The notes beneath the pieces are model-generated. The model did not search any database. It was given only the letters and a program-made list of their open reading frames with translations, and was not told where the DNA came from. Made by a program: the position numbers and the translations under genes. Shown one piece after another: positions 1 through 5,505 of a stretch of 5,505 nt of DNA. The DNA lies in NCBI GenBank assembly GCA_029263275.1, contig JAJCXU010000257.1, positions 1 through 5,505 of the forward strand, read 5' to 3'. The DNA comes from Ilumatobacter sp. (GTDB lineage Bacteria > Actinomycetota > Acidimicrobiia > Acidimicrobiales > Ilumatobacteraceae). Within the stretch, counting starts at the first letter, position 1; every line of letters starts with the position of its first letter.

Positions 1-193
1 CGTCGATCATCTCGTCGACGAACGGCGGCAACCCGCACATCGCGACCAACTCAAGATCCTTCTGAACCTGCGCTTCCGACAGGTCGTAGCGAGCAGCAAC
101 GTCGGCCAGCGGGACCTCACCGACTTCCATCAGCCACGGCAGCATCACCAACAGGCGGGCCAATCGATCCTCGGCATTGCGTGGGCCGCTCAT
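1..193 (-). CDS. pafC: PafC-like WYL-family transcriptional regulator, N-terminal part (3' end beyond the window)
   Basis: Only the first 64 codons are visible; the gene runs off the left edge. The fragment is a winged-helix-like N-terminus. It begins MSGPRNAEDRLARLLVMLPW and contains VAARYDLSEAQVQKDLELV followed by MCGLP near residues 52-56. The pattern RLxRLLxMxPx, a helix-turn-helix, then xxDLxxLxMCGLP is what I recall of mycobacterial PafC. In that family PafC pairs with PafB to activate the LexA/RecA-independent DNA-damage regulon; its own WYL domain would lie in the missing part. The ATG (191-193) overlaps the TGA of the upstream pafB gene as ATGA. A GGGAG Shine-Dalgarno lies 6 nt before it, inside the end of pafB, which supports this start and translational coupling. 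The PafC assignment rests on this motif plus the position directly after pafB. A generic WYL regulator is the alternative. Confidence 0.85.
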   Translation of the reverse strand, partial: MSGPRNAEDRLARLLVMLPWLMEVGEVPLADVAARYDLSEAQVQKDLELVAMCGLPPFVDEMID

Positions 194-1152
194 GCGGGGC
201 TCCCTGCAGCAACGCCCGCCAGCCAGTCAACGATTGCCGCACGCGTCTCCGGCGGACCGATGACCACCGCGTGGTCGAGGAGCCCGAGCACCCACGACCG
301 AAATGCATCCAGATTCGACGCCGGAACTTCGACATCGATACCGCCGTCATCTCGGCGCGCGATGACTCTGGCAGCACCGACTTCACGTTCGATGGCGGCG
401 GCCCGGGTGGCATCGATGCGGACGATGGCGACCGCACCGTCGGCGGCGGCATGTCCGATCTGTTTCGGATCTGCTGGAAAGGCATCGCGTGGGTCGAACG
501 AGGCCGGACGCTCAAACGACCCCGACGGGCCGACATCGATGTCCTCAGGGGCGCCGCCGAATCGGTCGACACGGAACGTTCGCTTCGCATCACGATCATG
601 GTCGTGTCCGACCACGTACCAGAATCCTCCGCGCAGCAACAGACCCCACGGGTCGATGCGCCGCCGATCACCGCGATAGTCGAATCCGATGGTCGAGCGG
701 CTCGCAACGGCGGCACGCACCACGGGAAGCTCAGGTCGGTCGGGCAGCACCGCAGACACGGTGCCGACTTCGCCGATCGCCGAGCCTCCGAGTTTCCACA
801 TCGCATCGCGCCCTGCGGATGTGTCGGTGCGCACCGCAGCAACAGCGACTTGCAGCGCCCGCCGCTCGTCTGCATCCAGGTCCAGATCGGTCAGCTCATA
901 CGCCCGCCGATCGATGCGATACCCACCCGGCGACCCCTGACCCAACTCAGATTCGGCATCGATGGGGACACCCAGATCACGCAAGGCGGCCTTGTCGCGC
1001 TCGAACGCGGCGCGCTGGTTGCGTTCGTCGTCGGGATATTGCCCCGCGAGGGCGCCGACGATCTCGATCATCGTGAGCGGACGGCTCGTCTCAAGCAACA
1101 ACGCCAGCAAGTTGGTGAGGCGTTCGACGCGGTCGACTCGGCGAGCAGCCAC
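190..1152 (-). CDS. pafB: PafB-like WYL-domain transcriptional regulator
   Basis: A 320-residue protein, close to the length I recall for mycobacterial PafB (about 330). Residues 5-62 form the N-terminal winged helix (RVERLTNLLALLLE, then AAFERDKAALRDLGVPI), followed by GGYRI at 76-80. The WYL domain is centred on residues 165-198: DPWGLLLRGGFWYVVGHDHD, then RTFRVDRF, with the WYL triad present as WYV at 178-180. A C-terminal WCX-like extension follows. PafB and PafC together are known in mycobacteria as a transcriptional activator of DNA-repair genes, with the WYL domains thought to sense a nucleic-acid ligand. The start is GTG (1150-1152), with AGGA 9 nt upstream, and the N-terminus lines up with PafB there. 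The gene starts 5 bp after the cobalamin-binding gene stops and overlaps pafC by 4 bp. No pafA or Tat gene is visible nearby, unlike the mycobacterial arrangement. Confidence 0.9.
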   Translation of the reverse strand: MAARRVDRVERLTNLLALLLETSRPLTMIEIVGALAGQYPDDERNQRAAFERDKAALRDLGVPIDAESELGQGSPGGYRIDRRAYELTDLDLDADERRALQVAVAAVRTDTSAGRDAMWKLGGSAIGEVGTVSAVLPDRPELPVVRAAVASRSTIGFDYRGDRRRIDPWGLLLRGGFWYVVGHDHDRDAKRTFRVDRFGGAPEDIDVGPSGSFERPASFDPRDAFPADPKQIGHAAADGAVAIVRIDATRAAAIEREVGAARVIARRDDGGIDVEVPASNLDAFRSWVLGLLDHAVVIGPPETRAAIVDWLAGVAAGSPA

Positions 1153-1157
1153 GGTGA

Positions 1158-1559
1158 TCAGTCCTGCGTCGACGGATGGATTGCAGAACGGATCGCCTCG
1201 ACGACCTCGTCAGCCGTGGCGCCTGGGGTCAGGATCTTCGCAACGCCAGCCGATTCGAGTTCGTGGACATCGCGATCGGGCACGATGCCGCCAACCACCA
1301 CCGGGATGTCGGCGCCCCGCTCGCGGACCTTCTCGACGACCAATGGCGCGAGTGTCATGTGCGCTCCGGACAGCATCGACAACCCAATTGCATCGACGTC
1401 TTCATCGACCGCCGCGGCGGCGACGGTGTCAGGCGTCTGAAACAGACCGGTGTAGATGACCTCGTATCCGGCGTCGCGCAAGATTCGAGCGACGACCTTC
1501 ACGCCCCGATCGTGACCGTCGAGGCCGACCTTGGCAACGAGCACCCGCTCCCCCGCCAT
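1158..1559 (-). CDS. Stand-alone cobalamin (B12)-binding subunit of an acyl-CoA mutase
   Basis: A 133-residue protein that is a single B12-binding domain. It has the classical base-off/His-on signature: DGHDRG at 14-19 (DxHxxG, with His16 as the expected cobalt ligand), exactly 41 residues, then SML at 61-63 (SxL), exactly 26 residues, then GG at 90-91. The stretches [12 protein letters not shown] and GLSMLSGAH are characteristic of methylmalonyl-CoA mutase C-terminal domains and of free small subunits such as IcmB (isobutyryl-CoA mutase), HcmB (2-hydroxyisobutyryl-CoA mutase) and archaeal methylmalonyl-CoA mutase small subunits. It should bind adenosylcobalamin and work with a large catalytic subunit that binds the acyl-CoA; no such subunit is in the window, so the substrate cannot be assigned. 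The ATG (1557-1559) follows the hydroxyacyl-CoA dehydrogenase stop by 5 bp, with GAGG 9 nt upstream inside that gene's end. It is followed 5 bp later by pafB, so it sits mid-operon. Confidence 0.93.
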   Translation of the reverse strand: MAGERVLVAKVGLDGHDRGVKVVARILRDAGYEVIYTGLFQTPDTVAAAAVDEDVDAIGLSMLSGAHMTLAPLVVEKVRERGADIPVVVGGIVPDRDVHELESAGVAKILTPGATADEVVEAIRSAIHPSTQD

Positions 1560-1564
1560 CGAAC

Positions 1565-2449
1565 TCAGCCTCGATCGCCGTAGTCGTAGAAGCCTCGGCC
1601 AGACTTGCGCCCGAGCAGGCCCGCCTCGACCATGCGCGAGAGCATGGGAGGTGCGGCGTACAGCGGCTCCTTGAACTCCTCGTACATGCTGACCGCAACG
1701 GCGAGTGTGGTGTCGAGACCGATGAGATCCGCAAGGCTGAGTGGGCCCATTGGATGGTTGCAGCCCTCGACCATGCCATGATCGATGTCTTCCGCCGTGG
1801 CGAAGCCCGATTCCATCATGCGAATCGCAGACAGGATGTATGGGATCAGCAGGGCGTTGACGACAAACCCGGCGCGGTCCTGGCTCCGAATCACGATCTT
1901 GCCGAGCGTCTCCTCGGCGAAGTGGTTGGCCGCGTCGACGGTGGCCTCGTCGGTCATCAAGCTGGTGACCAACTCGACCAGCTTGAGCACGGGAACCGGG
2001 TTGAAGAAGTGGATGCCCACGACGTTTTCGGGTCGCTGCGTCGCAATGCCCAGCTTCATGATCGGGATCGAACTCGTGTTGCTCGCCAAGATCGCGTCGT
2101 CTGCTTCGACGACCTTGTCGAGCGTGCGGAACACCTCGGTCTTCAACGGCTCGTCCTCGATGACCGCTTCGATCACCATGCGGCGATCAGCCATGTCGGC
2201 CAGATCAGTCGTGAAGGTCAGACGCGCCAACGTCGACTCACGTTCTTCCTCCGACATCCGCCCTCGGGCGACGGCCTTGTCGAACGAGCCGATCAGGCGG
2301 TTCCTGCCGCGCTCAGCGGACGCGGCATCGATCTCGTGCACGATCGTGTCGAGCCCGGCGCGAGCGGACACCTCTGCGATACCGGCGCCCATCTGGCCAC
2401 ACCCGACGACCCCGACGCGTTGAATATCAGGCCTGGTTGAGTCACTCAT
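1565..2449 (-). CDS. fadB2: 3-hydroxybutyryl-CoA dehydrogenase (FadB2/Hbd family)
   Basis: A soluble NAD-dependent L-3-hydroxyacyl-CoA dehydrogenase of 294 residues, a normal length. It interconverts 3-hydroxybutyryl-CoA and acetoacetyl-CoA in short-chain fatty-acid or butanoate metabolism. The N-terminal Rossmann motif is GCGQMG (16-21), with an acidic residue (Glu39) at the end of strand 2 favouring NAD. Catalytic residues follow the family pattern: Ser126 in ASNTSS, His147 in GIHFFNP, Glu159 in LVELV and Asn198 in GFVVNAL. The end, [14 protein letters not shown], is the usual C-terminal signature. It resembles mycobacterial FadB2 throughout. I chose the ATG at 2447-2449 ([16 protein letters not shown]), which matches family N-termini and has GGTGG 5 nt upstream. 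A GTG at 2456-2458 would add three residues and cannot be excluded. Upstream, a hairpin repeat occupies most of the leader; downstream, the B12 subunit begins 5 bp after the stop. Confidence 0.93.
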   Translation of the reverse strand: MSDSTRPDIQRVGVVGCGQMGAGIAEVSARAGLDTIVHEIDAASAERGRNRLIGSFDKAVARGRMSEEERESTLARLTFTTDLADMADRRMVIEAVIEDEPLKTEVFRTLDKVVEADDAILASNTSSIPIMKLGIATQRPENVVGIHFFNPVPVLKLVELVTSLMTDEATVDAANHFAEETLGKIVIRSQDRAGFVVNALLIPYILSAIRMMESGFATAEDIDHGMVEGCNHPMGPLSLADLIGLDTTLAVAVSMYEEFKEPLYAAPPMLSRMVEAGLLGRKSGRGFYDYGDRG

Positions 2450-2471
2450 CGACGCCACCGTACCCCGCCCC

Positions 2472-2510
2472 CAGAGTTGCGAATGGGGTCAGGCCCCTTT
2501 CGCAACTCTG
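2472..2510. repeat. Palindromic hairpin repeat, copy 1
   Basis: A 39-bp imperfect palindrome between the aldehyde dehydrogenase stop and the hydroxyacyl-CoA dehydrogenase start. The outer arms CAGAGTTGCGAA (2472-2483) and TTCGCAACTCTG (2499-2510) pair perfectly over 12 bp. One mismatch follows, then GGGG (2485-2488) pairs with CCCC (2494-2497) around a 5-nt loop. The segment 2485-2502, GGGGTCAGGCCCCTTTCG, recurs exactly, in reverse orientation, in the spacer upstream of the aldehyde dehydrogenase. In the transcript the hairpin starts 10 nt after the upstream stop and ends 22 nt before the fadB2 ATG. It lacks a clear U-tract, so it is not a textbook Rho-independent terminator. It may still act as a weak terminator or an RNA-processing barrier. 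Classification as a dispersed repeat is inferred from the second copy. Confidence 0.85.
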
Positions 2511-2520
2511 TGCACCAAGA

Positions 2521-3939
2521 TCAGCGCTGCATCGACTTCGTCTGGAGGAATTCCTCGATGCCGTACGGACCGTTCTCGCGGCCGTAGCCGGACTGCTTGT
2601 AGCCACCAAACGGCGCAGCAATGTTGAAGCTGCCTCCGTTGACGTCGACGGCACCAGTGCGCATGCGCCGGGCCACGCTCATCGCACGATCCTGATCGGC
2701 AGACCACACGCCGCCGCTCAGGCCATAGAGGCTGTCATTCGCGATACGCACGGCATCATCGTCATCGTCGTAGCCGATGATCGACAGCACGGGACCGAAG
2801 ATCTCCTCCTGCGCGATCGTCATGTCGTTCGTGACGTTGGCGAAGACGGTCGGCTTGACGAAGTAGCCGGTGTCTTGACCCTCGGGCTTGCCGAGCCCAC
2901 CAGCGGCAACGACCGCACCTTCGTCGATGCCCTTCTGGATGTAGCCCTGCACGCGATCCCACTGGGCCTGGCTGATCAGTGGGCCGAGGTGCATGCCTTC
3001 CTGAGTCGGGTCGCCGACCTGCGTGCCAGCAACGGCGGCAGCGGCGATCTCGACAGCCTCGTCGTAGCGGCTGTTCGGCACGAGCATGCGGGTGTGCGCC
3101 GTGCAGGTCTGGCCCGAGTTGAGGAAGCAGGCGAAGACACCCTTCGGGATGACCGTGGCGAAGTCGGCGTCGTCGAGCACGATGTTGGCGGACTTGCCGC
3201 CCAACTCGAGGGCCACACGCTTGATCGTGTCAGCCGCAGAGGCCGCGACCTGCTTGCCGGCCCGCGACGAACCAGTGAAGCTGACCATGTCGATGCCAGG
3301 ATGCGCGGAGATCGCCGCGCCAACCGTCGGGCCATTGCCACTGACCAGGTTGAACACGCCAGCCGGCAGGCCGACCTCGTGGATGATTTCAGCGAGGATG
3401 AAGGCGTTGAGCGGAGCGATCTCGCTCGGCTTGAGCACGATCGTGCAGCCAGCGGCGAGTGCGCCGCCCACCTTGCAGATGATCTGGTGCAGCGGGTAGT
3501 TCCACGGCGTGATCGCGCCAACGACCCCGACGGGCTCCTTGACGACGAGGCTGTTGCCGATCTCCTCTTCGAACTCGAAACTGTCGAGCAGCGTGGCGAA
3601 GGTCTGCATGTTGCCCGCGGGGAGACCCGCCTGGATCATGGTCGACCAGGTGATCGGCATGCCGACCTCGCCGGCGATGGTTTCGGCGATTTCAGCCGAG
3701 CGCGCCTGCAGCGCCTCGTTGAGTCGGACGAGGTACTTCTGGCGTTCGTCCACCGGTGTCTGCGACCACGAGTCGAAGGCGGTACGAGCCGCGGCGACCG
3801 CACGATCGACGTCGCTGGCGACGCCGTCCGGAATCGATCCCATCACCTGTTCGGTGCCGGCGTTGATGACCTCGATGCTGCCGCTCCCGTCGCTGGGAAC
3901 CCAGGCACCGTCGATGTAGATGTTCTCGAAGTTACGCAT
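2521..3939 (-). CDS. NAD(P)-dependent aldehyde dehydrogenase
   Basis: A cytosolic enzyme of the ALDH superfamily, 472 residues, within the normal range and apparently complete. It oxidises an aldehyde to its carboxylic acid with NAD(P). Key residues are all present: Asn147 in TPWNYP (oxyanion hole), Lys170 in VLKPSE (cofactor ribose contact), FTGS at 221-224 (nucleotide-binding turn), Glu245 in LELGGKS (general base), the nucleophile Cys279 in GQTCTAHTR, and EEIFGPV at 378-384. [15 protein letters not shown] at 443-457 is the C-terminal signature. The substrate cannot be read from sequence; actinobacterial relatives are mostly unassigned. The ATG (3937-3939) has a good Shine-Dalgarno, GGGAAGG, with 8 nt between AAGG and the start. 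A run of five Asp codons (391-395) lies in a normally acidic loop and looks harmless. The gene is bracketed by inverted copies of a hairpin repeat, 10 bp from its stop and 44 bp from its start. Confidence 0.95.
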   Translation of the reverse strand: MRNFENIYIDGAWVPSDGSGSIEVINAGTEQVMGSIPDGVASDVDRAVAAARTAFDSWSQTPVDERQKYLVRLNEALQARSAEIAETIAGEVGMPITWSTMIQAGLPAGNMQTFATLLDSFEFEEEIGNSLVVKEPVGVVGAITPWNYPLHQIICKVGGALAAGCTIVLKPSEIAPLNAFILAEIIHEVGLPAGVFNLVSGNGPTVGAAISAHPGIDMVSFTGSSRAGKQVAASAADTIKRVALELGGKSANIVLDDADFATVIPKGVFACFLNSGQTCTAHTRMLVPNSRYDEAVEIAAAAVAGTQVGDPTQEGMHLGPLISQAQWDRVQGYIQKGIDEGAVVAAGGLGKPEGQDTGYFVKPTVFANVTNDMTIAQEEIFGPVLSIIGYDDDDDAVRIANDSLYGLSGGVWSADQDRAMSVARRMRTGAVDVNGGSFNIAAPFGGYKQSGYGRENGPYGIEEFLQTKSMQR

Positions 3940-3983
3940 TCCACCAGCCTTCCCGATTCGAGCCGTCGCAAACGAAACGGGCG

Positions 3984-4040
3984 ACAGATAGTTACGAAAG
4001 GGGCCTGACCCCCTTACCTCAGAGCGGCGTAACTATCGGT
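3984..4040. repeat. Palindromic hairpin repeat, copy 2, overlapping the 3' end of pgi
   Basis: An imperfect palindrome in the spacer between pgi and the aldehyde dehydrogenase. GATAGTTACG (3987-3996) pairs perfectly with CGTAACTATC (4028-4037). After one mismatch, two more pairs extend the stem to 3984 and 4040. Inside lies the shared 18-nt core at 3995-4012, CGAAAGGGGCCTGACCCC, the exact reverse complement of 2485-2502 in copy 1. Here the core is followed by 15 nt (4013-4027) that are unpaired with the arms, so this copy is asymmetric. The right arm contains the pgi stop codon (4033-4035). Read on the minus strand, GGGG-loop-CCCC is followed by TTTCG, which might give weak termination after pgi, but the U-run is short. 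Confidence 0.8.
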
Positions 4041-5505
4041 GGGTGCGGTACCAGTTGATGAGGGCGTTGGTGCTGGCATCGTGTGCGTCGGGGTCGGGCG
4101 CTCCCGTCAGTTCCGGGGTGACCTGGTTCGCCAGTTCCTTGCCCAGCTCGACGCCCCACTGGTCGTAGCTGTTGACGCCGAAGATCGTTCCCTGCACGTG
4201 CACGATGTGTTCGTAGAGCGCCACGAGTTGGCCGAGAACCGACGGCGTGAGCTGATCGGCGAGGATCACGGTGTTCGGCCGATCGCCCTCGAAGTGACGC
4301 CATGGTTCCGACGGGTTGTCGCGGCCGAACGCCAGCGCCTCGGACTGTGCGATGAGATTGGCGACCAGGAGGTCGTGGTGCTCCTGGAAATCGTGGTGTG
4401 CCCGGGCGAAGCCGATGAAGTCGACCGGCACGATTCGCGTGCCCTGATGGATGAGTTGGTAGAAGGCATGCTGGCCGTTGGTTCCAGGCTCGCCCCACAC
4501 AATGGGGCCCGTGTGATGCTGAACACGTTCACCGTGAATGTCGACCGACTTGCCGTTCGACTCCATATCGAGCTGTTGGAGATAGGCCGGGAACCGAGCG
4601 AGTTCGTTGGCGTATGGCAGCACTGCCTTGGTGTCGAACCCGAGGCCGTTGGCATTCCACACCCCGACCAGTGCCAACAGCACCGGAACATTCTCGGCAA
4701 GCGGCGCGGTCCGGAAGTGCTCATCCATCGCATGAAAGCCTGCGAGGAATTCCCTGAACCGGTCAGGCCCGATCGAGATCATGAGCGACAACCCGATCGC
4801 GGCATCGACCGAGTAGCGCCCGCCGACCCAATCCCAGAATCCGAACATGTTGTTGACGGCATCGATACCGAATTCGGCCACTCGTTCCGCATTGGTCGAC
4901 ACGGCGACGAAATGATCGGCGACAGCGTCCTCGCCGAGCGCGTCGACCAGCCATCGACGGGCGGTGCGCGCGTTGGTCAGTGTCTCGATCGTCCCGAACG
5001 TCTTCGACGCCACGACAAACATCGTGGAGGACGGGTCGGAATCAGCCAAGACTCCGGCGATGTCTGCTCCGTCGATGTTGGACACGAACGAGCACCGCAT
5101 CTGCGGATGGCGGAACGCTTCCAGTGCCTGGTACGCCATCGCCGGTCCGAGGTCAGAGCCCCCGATGCCGATGTTGACGACATGGGTGATCCGGTCATCC
5201 GCACGAACTCGATCCGCGAACGAGGCCATCGCGTCGAGGACCTCATGCACATCGGGCACGACGTTCACGCCGTCGATCTCGAAGCTCGTGCCCGCCGGCA
5301 TCCGCAGTCCGACATGACCGGCGGCACGGTCTTCGGCGACGTTGATGTGCTCACCAGCAAACATCGCGTCGCGCCGGCGCTCCACGCCAGCGCTCTCGGC
5401 CAGCTCGATCAGCGAACCGAGCAGATCGTCGGTGATCCGTTGTTTCGACAGATCAACCCGGAGGTCGGCAACATCGAACACGTACCGCTCGGCGCGCGCT
5501 GGGTC
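4033..5505 (-). CDS. pgi: Glucose-6-phosphate isomerase (5' end beyond the window)
   Basis: Cytosolic phosphoglucose isomerase, which interconverts glucose 6-phosphate and fructose 6-phosphate in glycolysis and gluconeogenesis. The reading frame stays open to the right edge: eight codons (DPARAERY) precede the GTG at 5479-5481 and match the family, so that GTG is not the true start. About 490 codons are visible and roughly 50 N-terminal residues are missing. Counting from that GTG, the SIS sugar-phosphate site is GIGGSDLG (105-112) plus SKTF (159-162). The signature DWVGGRYS carries Arg222, GEPGTNGQ carries Glu331 (general base), YQLIHQG carries His345 (ring opening) and WGVELGKEL carries Lys448. 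The linker between EALAFG and FEGDRP is only about 10 residues, shorter than in E. coli or M. tuberculosis as I recall them. The TAG stop lies within a palindromic repeat, and the aldehyde dehydrogenase starts 93 bp further on. Confidence 0.97.
   Translation of the reverse strand, partial: DPARAERYVFDVADLRVDLSKQRITDDLLGSLIELAESAGVERRRDAMFAGEHINVAEDRAAGHVGLRMPAGTSFEIDGVNVVPDVHEVLDAMASFADRVRADDRITHVVNIGIGGSDLGPAMAYQALEAFRHPQMRCSFVSNIDGADIAGVLADSDPSSTMFVVASKTFGTIETLTNARTARRWLVDALGEDAVADHFVAVSTNAERVAEFGIDAVNNMFGFWDWVGGRYSVDAAIGLSLMISIGPDRFREFLAGFHAMDEHFRTAPLAENVPVLLALVGVWNANGLGFDTKAVLPYANELARFPAYLQQLDMESNGKSVDIHGERVQHHTGPIVWGEPGTNGQHAFYQLIHQGTRIVPVDFIGFARAHHDFQEHHDLLVANLIAQSEALAFGRDNPSEPWRHFEGDRPNTVILADQLTPSVLGQLVALYEHIVHVQGTIFGVNSYDQWGVELGKELANQVTPELTGAPDPDAHDASTNALINWYRTHR

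Noticed and set aside
181..1440. A 419-codon open frame on the plus strand
   Set aside because: It is antisense to pafB and to most of the B12-binding gene, both of which match known families closely. The translation has low complexity and no family features.
1754..2440. A 228-codon open frame on the plus strand
   Set aside because: It is an antisense shadow of the 3-hydroxybutyryl-CoA dehydrogenase gene, with no recognisable domain or supporting context.
2456..2458. GTG as the start codon of fadB2
   Set aside because: It would add only three residues and lies inside the GGTGG site that best serves the ATG at 2447-2449. The ATG also fits FadB2 N-termini. It was not fully excluded.
2755..2775. 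Short tandem repeat of TCATCG/TCG units on the plus strand
   Set aside because: It encodes five consecutive Asp residues in the aldehyde dehydrogenase, in a loop that is commonly acidic in the family. It is too short to indicate phase variation or a regulatory repeat.
2437..4008. A 523-codon open frame on the plus strand
   Set aside because: It lies antisense across the whole aldehyde dehydrogenase gene, which has every catalytic motif. Its translation shows no recognisable domain and is rich in Arg, Asp, Ala and Val, as expected for an antisense shadow of GC-rich codons.
3940..4032. A promoter for the aldehyde dehydrogenase
   Set aside because: Apart from the repeat and the Shine-Dalgarno, I found no convincing -35/-10 pair at proper spacing. 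TAACTAT inside the repeat arm is a weak -10-like string with no credible partner.
5479..5481. GTG as the start codon of pgi
   Set aside because: The frame remains open to the window edge, the preceding codons fit the family, and about 50 conserved N-terminal residues would otherwise be missing. The gene is cut by the window, not truncated.

Overview
The window comes from a GC-rich bacterial chromosome, almost certainly an actinobacterium. Codons end mostly in G or C, GTG starts occur, and the left end carries a tandem pair of WYL-domain regulators matching PafB and PafC, which are typical of Actinobacteria. The hydroxyacyl-CoA dehydrogenase also resembles mycobacterial FadB2 closely along its whole length. 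An acidimicrobial lineage is possible, but the sequence alone does not settle this. These family matches come from recalled reference proteins, not from a search.

All six genes lie on the minus strand and read from right to left. First is pgi (glucose-6-phosphate isomerase), whose 5' end is cut off by the right edge. After a 93-bp spacer comes an NAD(P)-dependent aldehyde dehydrogenase (2521-3939). After a second spacer of about 70 bp comes a very tight run: 3-hydroxybutyryl-CoA dehydrogenase (1565-2449), a stand-alone cobalamin-binding mutase subunit (1158-1559), pafB (190-1152) and the beginning of pafC (1-193). Within this run the gaps are 5 bp, 5 bp and a 4-bp ATGA overlap, so it is very likely one transcript with translational coupling.

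Functionally, the window joins a glycolytic enzyme, an aldehyde oxidiser, two pieces of acyl-CoA metabolism (an NAD-dependent hydroxyacyl-CoA step and the B12-carrying half of an acyl-CoA mutase) and a DNA-damage-response activator pair. The catalytic partner of the B12 subunit is not here, and neither are the proteasome genes that often sit beside pafBC.

The most unusual non-coding feature is a pair of imperfect palindromes in the two larger spacers (2472-2510 and 3984-4040). They share an exact 18-nt core, GGGGTCAGGCCCCTTTCG, in opposite orientations. Their flanking arms differ by a compensated base pair, and one copy supplies the pgi stop codon. They look like members of a dispersed hairpin repeat family, perhaps acting as terminators or processing sites. 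I found no tRNA, rRNA, CRISPR array, transposase or obviously novel multi-gene system. No stretch over 300 bp lacks a gene.
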